Below are positions 10,281-22,637 of a stretch of DNA of 64,000 nucleotides, one piece after another; within the stretch, counting starts at the first letter, position 1; every line of letters begins with the position of its first letter. The translations under genes were made by a program, and so were the position numbers. The stretch is from contig JAZGTH010000005.1 in NCBI GenBank assembly GCA_036877525.1, forward strand, positions 124,001 through 188,000, given 5' to 3'. Source of the DNA: Chromobotia macracanthus (Eukaryota > Chordata > Actinopteri > Cypriniformes > Botiidae). Below the pieces are notes generated by a model. It saw only the letters and a program-made list of their open reading frames with translations. It made no database searches and was not told where the DNA came from.

Positions 10281-12372
10281 CATAAACATCACTCAGATTA
10301 CAGCTAGCAAACTTATTTTCCATATCATAAATTATACAATTTAACATAATAAAGTGTAGTTTTAGGTAAATAATCTGTTTTCCACATTTACCACTGGTAT
10401 CCGTCGCCTGTTTTTGTCTTCTCCAATTTCGTATTTTTTTTGCACAGTCTGCATTTTATCCTTGACTACATGAGCTTATGTATTTGTAACCATTCAATTT
10501 ACCTTCTTTTTTGTCTTCTGCTTTTTTGCTCACAAAGTGAAAGAACTTTCGTTCCTTTTTGAAAGTTCATGGAAAGTGTGCGTGGTCCTAGGGCGACCAC
10601 AATAATATCTCAATCATTTGAAAATAAATATTTCAATCTCTAATTTTGAAATGAGTTGTTTTTTAAAAAAAATAAATGCTCATTTTGGGCAAAACATTTT
10701 GATTTCTGTAACTTCTCCTATTATCTTACCAGATCAGGGAAAATATATTAATCTAATAATAAATTCAATCAACTTTGCCTATACTCTTAACATACATGTT
10801 TATGTTTTGTTTAAACAGAAGTATCAGCACCACCAGCACCAACCCAGCAGGTGTCCTTAGTGAAAATCAAGGAGAAAAATTTTTTTTTAAGTAAAAAGTC
10901 CTTGAGGACAAATGCAGAGATCTAGAAAGTGAGAGGAATTTCCTGTGTAGCAGTATAACAAAAGGTAAAATGTTACCTCTCTAATAAAAGCTGGTACTAC
11001 CTCTTTAAATGTACACTCATTTAAATGGTTCATTTATTTTGAATATTTAGTAATAAAGAAATAATTAGTATGTTAAATAAATACAAATATGCATGCAATT
11101 CTGAGAACTCCCTTTACATGAAGACTTCAGTCACATTATACAGAGGGTACCCTTGTGGTATTGGACACTTTCATTCATGAGTTTAATCTTGGCTAACTGA
11201 GAAAAGAGAATATCTGCAATAGTTGCAAATGCATGCAATATATAATGACATTTGTAGCTTTCAACAGTCTCACTTTCCTCTCTGCTTGCACTTCTGCTTG
11301 CACCTCTCTGCTTACATTTTACCTTACAAGGACCATTTTGGTTTGGTTTCTTCAATGTCAGGTTTCTTTTTGTAAAGAAGCATCTGCTAAATTAATAAAA
11401 AAGTTTTTACTGTACTGTATTTTAAACATATTTATTAAAAGAGCCAAGTAATTATTTTAAATCATATGAGTTTTTAAAGTGGTGAACAATTTATAACCAC
11501 ACCTACAATATACTGACTAAAAACAGTAGATAAGTCTTGTCCAAACACATCGGTTTGTATTAATAAAAGTAGTATCTCACATGTATAGGATGATGCATAA
11601 TTAAATTAAATTAAATTAAACAGGTTTTGTCTGTATTTCTTATTAGCATTGTCAACAAAAGAAGAGATTCCTCCAAAAAAATTCCTCCAAATCCCAAAGT
11701 TTGATAGTTAACTCTAACTCTTCTGATGAAGTAGGGTTAGGGTTAGACAACCTGCATGAAGAAAACAACAAAATAGCAAAACACAAAATGAAAAAAGGTA
11801 TGTTTTCATATACATAAACACAATCTTAAACAAGGACACCATTACATACTTAGCATGGCATTATGTCTATTTACATGCATAATGGCACATAGACATGATG
11901 TTTCGTTACGGGCCTCAGTTTAAACATTACAGTTCGGTACAGTTTTAGTTGGTGTGGGGGATCGTATAGCTGTAAACTATAGTTAGCCCTATTGTATTAC
12001 TTGCACATTACTATTATATTGAAAGTTACAGTTAACACAGTGCAAACTTAAATTGCTTTTTATAAAAAAATTATGCAAACAGGTACATTTTTTACATTTT
12101 TTAATGACAGTTTTTACATTCACTTGTAAATTATAAATCTCTATTTGTTTTTGTAATATAATCATTTACACAGTGGCTGTAATAACTTGTTTTCATGAAA
12201 AATTTGTTTAAACATGCATTTAATAATTTAAATGTCACATGGAATAGTCTTATTCAAACTTGGGCTACTACTCATGCACCTTTGTTCTCTTCAGTGTTTC
12301 TACCAGAGCATGCAATAGAAAGATATAATAAGGTCCTGCAGTACTTAAGAAAGGGAATGACCATAACACTGG
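10281..12372. other. Intergenic, no gene recognised
   Basis: AT-rich sequence with no recognised domain on either strand. A short telomere-like run, TAGGGTTAGGGTTAG, lies at 11732-11746. Confidence 0.5.
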
Positions 12373-12377
12373 CGTAC

Positions 12378-12704
12378 TGTAATAATGAGTGAGGCGTATG
12401 GGGATCCATTTGCAGCATTTATTTGAAAAACAAACAGGCAAGGTCAAACAACAGCAAACTGGGCAATCAGAGGCAAGGCAGAAGAATAAAGGCGAGGGTC
12501 GAGGCAGGCAGCAAACAATCAAAAACCAGGTAACAGTCCGATAAACAGGGCAGGCAGCAAACAATCAAAATCCACAACAGAATATGTAGTAAACACTCAA
12601 TGTCACCGGGGCAAAACAAGACTTCGCACTGATATGAAGCACAGACAGGGTTTAGTTCCCTCTGGTGGTGCGGAGGAGGTGGAGCAGAAACCTCCTCCGT
12701 AACA
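12378..12704 (-). mobile_element. Solo LTR, family 1 (gypsy-type), with 5 bp TSD
   Basis: Read on the - strand the LTR starts TGTTACGGAGGAGG and ends near CATTATTACA. It is flanked by a perfect 5 bp duplication CGTAC at 12373-12377 and 12705-12709. Family members lie at 17309-17749 (-) and 46334-46744 (+), sharing AAATGGATCC near the 3' end and GGCAAAACAAG-type sequence in the middle. No internal coding region remains, as expected after LTR-LTR recombination. Confidence 0.93.
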
Positions 12705-13091
12705 CGTACCACAAGTGTGGGGTGGACCGCAAAACAATTGTGGATACTGCAGGAATTACTGAACTAAAGGCTTGTGACCATGAAGCTACAAGACCTTGCG
12801 TGACACATTCCATAAAGGCCAGGAACTATCAATGTTTGCAGAACAATGTAAGAAATGTGCAAGAAGGAGCCAGTTTGAAGTGTCATTGAGGAAAAGAAGA
12901 ATAATGGCTTGCTCACTGACTTTTGTCTAAAACAGTAACTTGTGTTTATACATGCATTAAAGAAACATCTGGTAAAGTTTAATATATTTGGTCAGTGTTT
13001 GACCATTTTGTGTAGAAGTTGGGAAAAAGTAATAGTAAAAGCAAGTAAAATGAAAGTGCAAAAATAATGAAGACAGTGTTCATCTTCTGTC

Positions 13092-13520
13092 TATAACAGA
13101 AGCAGACTCATAACAAAGATGGATGTTTACCAAATAGGTGGTTTATTGAGAATTGACACAGTGGAAAGCAACAGGTGAGTATGAATGTTATATTAGTCCT
13201 TGAGTTAGCTGAGATGAATAGAAATAATGCGGATGTCCTTTACCAGATAGCGGAGAATAGAGAGGATGATAGTGGATTCCAGGAGCTGATGTCAGACTGG
13301 GTTGAGGAGTACAGGAACACACACACTGACGTTGAAGAAACACAGGAAAGCTACTGGCACCGAGGGCGTTCAATCGCAGGGAATGCCTTTGTATGGGAAT
13401 GGTAAGTGTGTGTTCTTGTAGAGAAGACAGTGATGACGGGAATGGCGAACAAGTGAGTGTGATTAGTATGCAGGTGACCGGAATCGCTGACAGGGGGCGG
13501 AGCCTGGTGTTTCCATGACA
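13092..13520 (-). mobile_element. Solo LTR, family 3, with near-perfect TSD
   Basis: On the - strand it starts TGTCATGGAAACACCAGGCT and ends AGTCTGCTTCTGTTATA. It is flanked by CTGTC and CTGTG (four of five bases). Relatives are 23500-23809 (+) and 32119-32480 (-, partial). The 76-codon open frame at 13175-13405 lies wholly inside the LTR and is not treated as a gene. Confidence 0.85.
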
Positions 13521-14053
13521 CTGTGTTATTTAGTGAGCAAATAAACAAAATGTGCAAACACAATTTGTTGAAAACACTTATCAACACTTGTTAAAATAAA
13601 TGACAATGTTCTTGTAATATGTCACATTGTGAAGTGTAATTACAGTTCTCTACCTAATAATCATTTATTACTGGGTTCCCAATCCTTTCACTTTAGAATA
13701 CTGTTCTAGGTTCTAAGTAATTCCTGTGGAATTATTTGTTAATTCTTTTTTATTTACCAATGGTAATGTAATATATGCTGAGGAAAACAGAAACACACTC
13801 TGCACTGTATTTAAAATCATAAACCTGAGGTAAGTTTGCTATTTAGAGCAAGGCATGTAGTTTAAAAAATAAGAAATAAATCTGTGAAATAACTGGCAAT
13901 AAGTACTGGCAGCTCATCCATCAATTTTACGGATATTTCCATTAACTCAATTAACTCAAAAACAATGCAATGCAGTGTGAATTTTAAAATACAGAAAATC
14001 TTATTTAATACAGTACTTTGTGCCTTATTTAATAATACTTAAAAAGAAGGGCT

Positions 14054-15279
14054 TGTCAAGGTTACGGGGAACAAACCCACTCGCAGACAGCAAATAACAG
14101 AAAGTCTTTATTTAAAGAATAAACAAAACAATAACCCACAAGGGGGCAAAACGAGTAACAAAACAAGCTTAGACTCAGAACAGGAAGCCCGGACCCTGAC
14201 AACTTTCTAGATTATCTTGCCAGGATCCTGACATGCCCTGTGTTTAGTGTCAGAGCATGTTGTTTTGATCCTGACTCTTAGTCTTGGTTCTTGTTTCTTG
14301 GAGTCTGGATCTGAACCCATGCTCTGGGTCTTGTCACATGGTCTCTGTTTTGTTTACATTCGCCATGTGCTCTCCGGTCGCTCGTCTTGGCCCCGCCCCC
14401 TTGTTCGCTCGTCTCTTCCGCGCTCATTTCGCGCATCTGTTCCTCGTTGTCCGTGTTAGTTAATTAGTTAATTAATTAGTTAATTGTTAGTTAATGCCCT
14501 CGTGTTTTCTGTCTCTTGTCGGTCCGTTCTCGTATCTCGTTTCCTGCGTCCGGTGTTCCTGACTCCTCGTCCTATTCCTGTGAGTTTTGTCTAGTTTTTA
14601 GTCTTATCGAGTTTTTCCGGTTTTAGTTTCGTTTTGTGCTCCGGGTTTTGGAGAGGTCCTTAGTTCTTGTTGTAATTGCCTGTTCTGTTCTCGTTTTTAC
14701 CCGCTCGTGGGTTAGGGTTTCTGTTTAACGCTGTCTGCGTCTGGGTTCGTTTTCCCGTGATACCTGACATTAGTAACTGAACTCAAAAAAAAAAAATCCA
14801 CAACCGGAGAACCGGTAAAAAACGAAACTAAACTGGAGGAACTAAACTGGAAAATACGGCACGAAAACACTGCAAGACTCGAAAGACAGACAAGGCACGA
14901 AAATCCGACAAGTCATGAAAACCAGACGAAAACATATCCGAAAGTCAAGAAAACGAACCGGTACAGGACAGAGAGCACACGGGCATTAAATAGGGAAACA
15001 GACAAGGACAAACAAGTGCGCGAAACAAGCGCTAACTAGACAAGAAAACAAGGGGGCGGGGCCAAGGCGTGCGACCGGAGAGCACATGGCGAATGTAAAC
15101 AAAACAGAGACCATGTGACAAGACCCAGAGCATGGGTTCAGATCCAGACTCCAAGAAACAAGAACCAAGACTAGGAGTCAGGATCAAAACAACATGCTCT
15201 GACACTAAACACAGGGGGATGTCAGGATCCTGGCAAGATAATCTAGAAAGACTCAGAACAGGAAGCCAGGATCTTGACA
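14054..15279. mobile_element. Inverted cluster of family-2 LTRs forming a ~1 kb imperfect palindrome
   Basis: Three LTR parts of one family are arranged head to head. 14054-about 14165 is the LTR 3' end on the - strand. 14169-14201 is the first ~30 bases of an LTR on the - strand. 14202-14769 is the rest of an LTR on the + strand, ending TACCTGACA. About 14787-15279 is a - strand LTR with an intact 5' end but no 3' end. Sequence 14202-14390 and 15040-15250 are near-identical reverse complements. Intact relatives at 22058-22632 and 36247-36786 give the reference order. No matching target duplication was found at the outer edges. Confidence 0.88.
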
Positions 15280-17303
15280 TGGGTGGTGTTCCTTTGAAAA
15301 GTTTTCTGGATACAGGACATGCTCACAAACCAATTATGTACCATAAAGGCAAAAGCTTATATACAATTTATTATATATTTGTATTTATTAATCTTGCATT
15401 TTTGTCATCATAATTTTATATGATTGTTTATTAGTAGTTACGTGAGTTATTTTTTCTGAACTGGAATTAGTAGATAATTACTAATAATAATTACTAATTA
15501 CTTCCTCAGGAGACATGACAAAATTAAATTAGTTATTTATTAGTTATTGATAGCTGTTACTTACCACAATCACAATATGCTATTACATACTGATTAGTTA
15601 AAACATCTTCCTTGGTAGTTAATAGTAGTGACTTCAGTGTTAATGTAGACTTACCTATTAGTTCTCTAATAATTGCTTATTAGTTTTGCATTAACTAAGA
15701 AACCGTATTCTAAAGTGTTACCATTAAACGTATACAAATACAAATCTTGAATAAGTACGAACGGCACTTTGGGTAACGGTTCGTTTTTCTCAGGCTATAT
15801 GCAATTTTAATCACAAAATAAATAACAGGCACTTTCACATAAACACCGGGTTTTGACCGCACTTCAGTCTGTTAATTTCCCTTAATTACTTAATGAAGTG
15901 TTCTCAGTGGCGCTTGAGCTACTCTCACACATACACTGAAAAAGAGCAAAATCTGCGGACGTTTTGGCGATTTATGGGCTTTTTTATTTATTTTTTAAAG
16001 AAAGAAAGAAAGAGTGTGTATCAAGCCAGCATACATATTCACTTCTTCTATATATATATATTTTCTTCTATATTCACAGTTTCTTAAATAAAATGTTCAA
16101 CACAAATCAAATTAGAATAACTTGTTTGTTAAACAAAGGTCACTATGCCCACAACACATAATTGTTCGTACCCTCTCTCACTATAAACACTACAGAGAGC
16201 AGCGCTGCTTCTCACAGATGTGCACTAGTGTAGTGTGAGAACTTAAGCGCCCCACAGTTGAAAGGAAAACGCTTAACGTCGTTGCGTTCATATTCTGGGT
16301 TCTTCTGCTTGCCCGTGCTTGGTATGCTTTATTAACAGGGTGTAATCTTACTGACCTAATGCATTAAGTCACATTAAGCACGTAATCTAAATATATTTAC
16401 ACCTTCATAAGGGGGTCGTTGTCTTAGCAGTAAATTATGTTTATGACATGAGAAATGCGAGATTAATTTAAAAACAAATTAAAAACTTTTATTCTGGTTG
16501 TTGTTTAAGAACATGATCTATTCATTAATGAAAAACATTGTTAATTCATATAGTATGGAATGTCTGACTACTAATGTTTTTTCATTTTGTTTTTGTGTCA
16601 AAAACAAATTAAATTATTCAGCAGCAGCTAAATAATTCACCCCAAGCATCTTGGTTTTGTAAATATATTTTTAGTCTGACTGTCAGGCACTTATTTTCAG
16701 GTAGATCAATCACAGCTACATCATGCAGTGAGTTAGAGTCATCAGTAATGTCTTAATGAACAACTTAAGTTTTCCAGAGAAGGCCCTTTAAACATGAATT
16801 ATAATTTATTTCATAATTATTTTTCATTATTTGTCGTACTATGTGCCTAGTAATCATGTTAGCATTTATTAAATATGTTAACACAATATAATATAAGTAT
16901 CACACAATCTATATTTTATAAGTACTACAAAAGACAAACTAGTGGCATATTACAGAAAAATCCTAATTGCAGAATCCTTTCTTAACTGTATAGAAGGCCT
17001 GACAGTTTCACCTCATGTAGACCTCATGTAGGCCAAAGACCTCATGTAGGCCAAAGACTATTGCAAAACAGCTTTTTCAAAGTGCATTAACTTATTCTTA
17101 GATAGGAAAACAGAAGCATACAGAAGCATCACACCTTGACAAACAACAGGTAATTTTGTGTCAACTCAACTAGAGGTCATCAGCAATTTTTTGGCCATCA
17201 TAAAGTTGCTTTTGATAAAAGAGAGCGCTAAATTAATAAGTACATTTAAATGAATAAGGTTTTGTCATTTTCATTACAGTTTCATTACAGCTGTTATGTG
17301 AAT
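15280..17303. other. Intergenic, no gene recognised
   Basis: AT-rich sequence with no recognised protein domain. A short tandem of about 23 bp units containing CCTCATGTAGGCCAAAGA lies at 17010-17060. Confidence 0.5.
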
Positions 17304-17308
17304 ATACT

Positions 17309-17749
17309 TGTAATGTAGGGTCAGAGACACGTGGATCCATTTGCAGTGGTTTTAATAGAATAAACAGACAGGCAAGGTCAACAACAGAAACTGGTATTTC
17401 AGAGGCAAAGCAGAGACGTAGTCGAGGGACAGGCAAGGGTCGAAGGCAGGCAGCTAGAATCATATAACCAAACACAGTCCGGGATCAGGGCAGGCGGCAA
17501 ACAAACAATAATTCCAAAGACAGTCCAAAGTAAGGGTAGGCAGCAAACAATCGTATAATCCACTTAAACAGTACAGAATCAAAACGGGTAATCCAAATGA
17601 GTAATATAAACGCTCGGAATTGTTGCCAGGGCAAAACAATTTTCGCAATGAGTCAAAAAAAGCATAGGGTTTATATACATGAGTAAATGAGGTTCAGGTG
17701 TCCAAACAGAAAGTAATCAGTCCCTGGTGCAGGGACCTCCTCCGTAACC
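17309..17749 (-). mobile_element. Solo LTR, family 1, with 5 bp TSD
   Basis: It is flanked by a perfect ATACT duplication (17304-17308 and 17750-17754). Read on the - strand it starts GGTTACGGAGGAGG, with the first base of the usual TG changed, and ends CTACATTACA. It shares GTGGATCCATTTGCAGTGG with the other family members. A further fragment of similar sequence lies at 17925-18015, next to the decayed gypsy. Confidence 0.93.
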
Positions 17750-18950
17750 ATACTAATGTATTACTGCCTCAAGTAGGCAAAACATCTGGCATCAATTAGA
17801 GGTCCAAGCCCATCCTCCAATACAAGGCGCATCCTTGTCATGTGCTGACCTCACCACTGGCCCAGCAACTGTGCTGAAAGGGCTCTTGCCAGAAGCTGGC
17901 TTTTGGACAGATGCTGGTTTGCAGATATAACATGGGCAAGGCAATATTGTGGGACAGGCTAAGGTTGAGGCAAGCGGCAAACAATCACAAACCGATAGAC
18001 AGAGCAGACTGTTCCTCCGGACCTCAACTCTTGATTGAGATGTTCTGTCTAACCACTGGATTGTGGATGGTAATTGGATATGAGGCTTACATTCTCACTG
18101 AATTATTTGAAGAATGATGCCCAGACTCAAGAAGTAAATTGTCATCCTTGATCGGAGACTATATCTTCTATATCCATAGAATCTAAAGACATTGTTACAT
18201 ACCAAATCAGCAATCTCAAATGAGGTAGGGAGCTTGGGCAGAAGGATTAATCTACAGGCCTTGGAGAAACAATCAACTATTGTGAGTATGGTGGTATTTC
18301 CTTGGAAAGTGGGAAGGTTGGTGATAAAATCTATGGCTTTGTGGTAGTGGTGTAGTAGGCCTGCTGGAAGTTGTTTGGGTATCTTGGTTGTTTGGTAGTT
18401 GGTGCAGTTGTGAATGAATTGAATGGTATCGTTAGCTAGAGAGGGCCACCAGAAGCGGTTGTGGAGTAATTGAATGGTGGCTGTGATACTGGGGTGACCT
18501 GAGCTGGGTGTTTCATGAATGTGGATGATTAGACGTTTTCGTAGGGGAACAGGGACAAAAGTGAGTTCTGCTGGGCATTCAGGTGGTGGTGGCTCTTGAT
18601 TATTGAAGTGATTAATTTCGGTAATTATGTCCCACTGTATGGGGGCGACCAATAGGTTTACAGGGATAGGTCAGCATGGGAACATTTTAGCAGGATAACC
18701 ATGGCGATATGACAGAACGGCGCCGACCTCAGTGTTTGAGGCATCCACCTCCACGATGAAGTGGCAATCTGGATGTTTGAGTATGGGTACTGAAGTGAAG
18801 TGGGTTTGAGGTCTTGGAAATCCTGTTGTGCCTCAGTGGTCCAGACAAGCTTGGAAAGTTGTTGCTTGGTTAATGCTGTGAGGGGTGCAGCGACAGAACT
18901 GAAACCTCGCACGAACCGCTGGTAAAAGTTAGCGAAATCTAGGAAATGTT

Positions 18951-19202
18951 TACATTTACATTTATTCATTTAGCAGACACTTTTATCCAAAGCGACTTAC
19001 AAGTGCGGAATACAACAAGCGAGTCAACCTGAAGGGGCAACTAGACACAATAAGTGCTCACAATACAAGTTTCAGACATTGCTCATCTTCAGTATCATAT
19101 GCTACAACAAGGGAGAGATTTAAAGGGAAGAGGGATAGGAAATGAAGGGAAAGGATTTTTTTTTTAATAATGAGGTTAAGTGCTCATGAAAGAGATGTTT
19201 TC
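18951..19202 (-). mobile_element. L2-type LINE tail nested in the gypsy, with 7 bp TSD
   Basis: This 252 bp insert interrupts the gypsy frame exactly between L-Q-H and F-L-D-F-A-N-F-Y. It is flanked by AAATGTT on both sides (18944-18950 and 19203-19209). Its - strand reading matches the end of the LINE at 29800-30285, including the hairpin with the GGATA loop. The insertion therefore postdates the gypsy. Confidence 0.93.
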
Positions 19203-19722
19203 AAATGTTGCAGTTCCTTAACAGTCTGTGGTTGTAGCCATTCAGAGATGGCCTGGACCTTCCTCTCATCCATAGCAACACCCTCCTGGCTGATCACGTA
19301 GCCTAGGAATGAGGTACAGGTTCGATGAAACTCACATTTCTCATCCTTAGCATAGAGCTGAAACTCAATTAGACATTTTAACACTGATCTGACATGGGAA
19401 ATGTTCTTTAAAGGAATTTGAGTAAATAAGAATATCATCAATGTACACGATTACCTACTTGTCCAACATGTCTCAAAAAATATAATTCATAAATGACTGG
19501 AATACAGAGGGACTGTTAGCTAGGCCAAAAAGCATTACCAGATATTCGTAGTGCCCGCTAGAAGTAGAGAAGTCCGTCTTCCACTCATCCCCCTCTCTGA
19601 TGCGAATGAGATTGTAAGTGTTGCGAAGGTCTAGCTTTGTATAATACCTGTCCTGATGAAGTTGTTCAAGAGCTGCTGGAACCAGGGGAAACGGGTAAAG
19701 AAACTTGATTGTTACTTCATTT

Positions 19723-19865
19723 ACATTTATTCATTTAGCAGATGCTTTTATCCAAAGCGACTTACAAGTGCGGAATACAACAATCGAGTCAACCTGAAGA
19801 GGCAACTAGACACAATAAGTGCTCACAATACAAGTTTCAGACAGTGCTCAGAGTATCATATTCTA
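19723..19865 (-). mobile_element. Second, shorter L2-type LINE tail nested in the gypsy
   Basis: A 143 bp copy of the same tail, more strongly 5' truncated, splits the gypsy reverse transcriptase between Y-R-G-L-N and V-T-I-K-F. CATTT at 19718-19722 and 19866-19870 is a likely target duplication. It shares AGTGCTCACAATACAAGTTT with the copy at 18951-19202. Confidence 0.88.
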
Positions 19866-20844
19866 CATTTAGACCTCGGTAGTTGATGCAGGGTTGTAGA
19901 CCACCACCTCTTTTCTTAACAAAGAGAATCCTGCTGAAGCGGGAGAGTTAGATGGTCTAATGAAACCCATAGCTAATTCCTCCTTGATGTAGGCTTTCAT
20001 AGCCTCGGAATCAGGCTGTGACAAGGGAAAGATCCTTCCCTTAGGGGGTGTTGTACCAGGTATGAGATCAATGAGATCATTCCACTTAACTTGGTAACTT
20101 GAGTTCTTCGGTCATCTGTTGAATACGCCCCTCTCCAAAGGGTTGACCATCTAGCGCCTCCACTGCCAGGGATAAATTACAGGGAATTAGGGTTAATTTA
20201 TGCTGTTGACCAAACTCATGGGAGATGAAGTTTCCTGCAGCTCCTGAGTCAGTTAGGGTAGAAGTGGTTATTGTCTGTTTGACAATGGTTATTTCAACAG
20301 GTAATTTGATATTAAATGTTTGAGAGACAAAAGTTGTTGTGTCACACACCGGGGGTAGATGACTGACTGGTTTGACTGGGCATACCGATTTCATGTGGCC
20401 GACCTGACCACAATACAGGCACAGATGATGTTGCTTTTGGCAATTACGCTCCTCAGGTGTGAGGCGGGTGAAACCCAGCTGCATGGGTTCAACAGAGGTA
20501 GGTACTTCGGGCATTTAGTGAGACAGAAAGTGAGAAGGTCAATGGGAGCGAATGAGGTTGTCCGCTTGAATAGCCAGTCTAATGAATTCTCCCAGGTCCT
20601 TTCCCTCGTCAGGACAGGCCAATTCTGATTGTAGTTCCCGATTATGTCCCCTTCTGAACAATAGTTTCAGGGTATCCTCTACCCACTCAGTCTGAGCTGC
20701 GAGTGCAGAAAATCAGAGAGGAGGAAAGTGTCAGAGAGAGGTAGAGCAGGGACTCCTTGATCTCAATGACTATTCCATGCTATAGTATGGAATATGGAGT
20801 ATAGTACACAAGATGGATGTCATAGCTTGTTTTAGGATTTATTA

Positions 20845-21080
20845 GTGTGGATTATACAGTTTTATTGTATTAATAAATTACACTTTCTAGAAGTATTTAA
20901 TGTGTCGACTCCCACTCCTATTATATGGGACTACCTATTATATGGCTTTAGTACGGTGACCGGGAAGGGACCTCCTAGGTTCCTTATTATTATTATTATT
21001 ATTGTGGCCACAACATATTAATACATGGAAACGTGATATGTCGTGGCCAAGAGATAAGTTTGTTGAGGTAAAGATATATG
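20845..21080. repeat. Left ~230 bp inverted repeat of a 7.7 kb bounded segment
   Basis: It is the reverse complement of 28365-28593 with high similarity over its whole length. Shared blocks include ACACTTTCTAGAAGTATTTA, GTCCCATATAATAGGAGTGG (reverse strand) and a repeated TGGCCACRACATAT motif that occurs in both orientations within each copy. An (ATT)n run lies at 20983-21003. It could be a terminal inverted repeat of a DNA transposon or one of two MITEs in opposite orientation. Confidence 0.85.
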
Positions 21081-22050
21081 TTGGCCACGTGATGTGAAGT
21101 GGTTCTCTCAAGATCCTATGATGAGGGAACGACATCCTTTCTCAGGTGAATGATGATCATACGGGCTTCATTTGTTACAGAAGAGACATGGCTCAGCACG
21201 ATCTTTGGATTTTTAAGAGAAAACGGAACAACACAAGGTAATGGGTCATTTTCATTGTTTATCAGTATGTAAATGTGTATGTAGGAGTCTAGTTTTAAAA
21301 GTATTTTATACCACAGACGCCATTTGATCAAGCTTAAGCTCACAGAATTCAAACGTATTTCATGAGGTCGGCGATTAGTGTAAATTCTTGTGATGTGAAA
21401 TGTACAACAGCTTATGATTATTAGAAAAAATGAACAATAAAGCCCCACATCTAACACCAACATCACTGTAAGAGAGACAGCAAGCTCAAATCACAGTAGT
21501 AGCAGCTAGGCAATGTTGATGAGTGCTGCATAGTCAGTCAGATTGTATGAAATGCTGTCCTTTTACAGTGTTGCACACAGGTGGACAATTTGGTGAACAC
21601 TCTTCTCTGCACAGTTGTTTATGCTCTGTTTAATGTTTTATTTAGTATATGTTATTGATGTTCCGCGATTGTTTGCGGTTACTATCAACGAGTTCTGAGC
21701 GCCGTAGCGGCCATAATTTGCTTCGAGAGAAACACGCTAATTAGCATTGGTATTTGCTGTATTATTATACAGTGTCATACATATGTCACAACTATATCAT
21801 GTCTGTTTGCATTGGTTAAGTTGTATCAAAATAGGTTATCAAATGCAGCGTATTATTACTGCTATTGCCTGTTACTTCTTAGTGTTTGAAGTGTGATTAT
21901 TTTTGGGATCTTCATTTATAAGTCATGTCCTTCTGAATTCTGACAGACCCTGATCTGTGTTGCGCACATAAGAGGTTGTTTTATTTCTGGTGACACATTT
22001 GTTCTCCGGGTACTGCACACTCTGCTAAAGCAATAACATAACATGGGCCG
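21081..22050. other. No gene recognised inside the inverted-repeat-bounded segment
   Basis: AT-rich sequence with only short open frames. No transposase-like domain was recognised on either strand. Confidence 0.45.
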
Positions 22051-22057
22051 CTATTTG

Positions 22058-22632
22058 TGTCTTGATCGCAAGAAGTGAACCCAATTGCAGACTGTGTTAT
22101 AACACAAAAAAGTCTTTATTTACAAATAAACAAAAACAAGAACCCTGAGGGGGCGAAACGAAAGGCTAAATAAAAACTCAATTTTTTTTAGTTACTCAAC
22201 TAAAAACAATTCTCCAACAAAACCGGAGCAAAAAACATGGCAAGAGCCAGACAAAAGACTGTCAGGACCGACAAAACTGGTAACAAAATCAGACAACGAA
22301 CCAACACAAGATAGAAAACACAAGGGCGTTAAATAGAAACAAAACAAAGACAAACAGGTGAAGGAAATAAACCGAAATGGAGACTAACAAGGAAACAAGG
22401 GGGTGGGGCCAAGACGTGACCAGAGAGCACATGGCAAAATTAAACAAAACGGAGGACATGTGCTTCCACAGAAAACAAGGACCCAGAGCATGAGTTTAGA
22501 TCCAAGAAACAAGAACCAAGACTAGGATGAGTCAAGATCCGAACAACATGCTCTGACACAGAACACAGGGAATGTCAGGATCCTGGCAAGATAATCAATA
22601 AAGACTCAGAACAAGAAGCCAGGACCCTGACA
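22058..22632 (-). mobile_element. Solo LTR, family 2, with 5 bp TSD
   Basis: It is flanked by a perfect ATTTG duplication (22053-22057 and 22633-22637). On the - strand it starts TGTCAGGGTCCTGGCTTCTT and ends GATCAAGACA. Its length of 575 bp is close to the + strand copy at 36247-36786. It lacks internal sequence. Confidence 0.94.
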
Positions 22633-22637
22633 ATTTG

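Larger units (their letters stand above)
18100..20700 (-). mobile_element. Decayed Ty3/gypsy retrotransposon interior (gag-pol)
   Basis: Read on the - strand, the domains appear in normal gypsy order. A gag end with zinc knuckle C-L-Y-C-G-Q-V-G-H-M-K-S-V-C lies near 20400. A retropepsin motif T-D-S-G-A-A-G-N-F lies near 20240. The reverse transcriptase follows from about 19890 to 19210, with Y-I-D-D-I-L near 19440 and an in-frame stop just before it. The connection/RNase H region (H-F-L-D-F-A-N-F-Y-Q-R-F) runs from 18945 downward. The integrase has a zinc-binding G-H-P-S segment near 18500 and core T-I-V-D-C-F-S-K near 18290. Stops and frameshifts make it inactive. Two LINE tails are nested inside, at 18951-19202 and 19723-19865. 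No matching outer LTR pair is clear. Confidence 0.9.

Noticed and set aside
13175..13405. 76-codon + strand open frame
   Set aside because: It lies entirely within a family-3 solo LTR, and the relative at 32119-32480 does not keep the frame.
14247..14459. Cys/Ser/Arg-rich open frame repeated at 15032-15280 and 36364-36651
   Set aside because: All lie in family-2 LTRs. The shared reading reflects the LTR sequence, not a gene.
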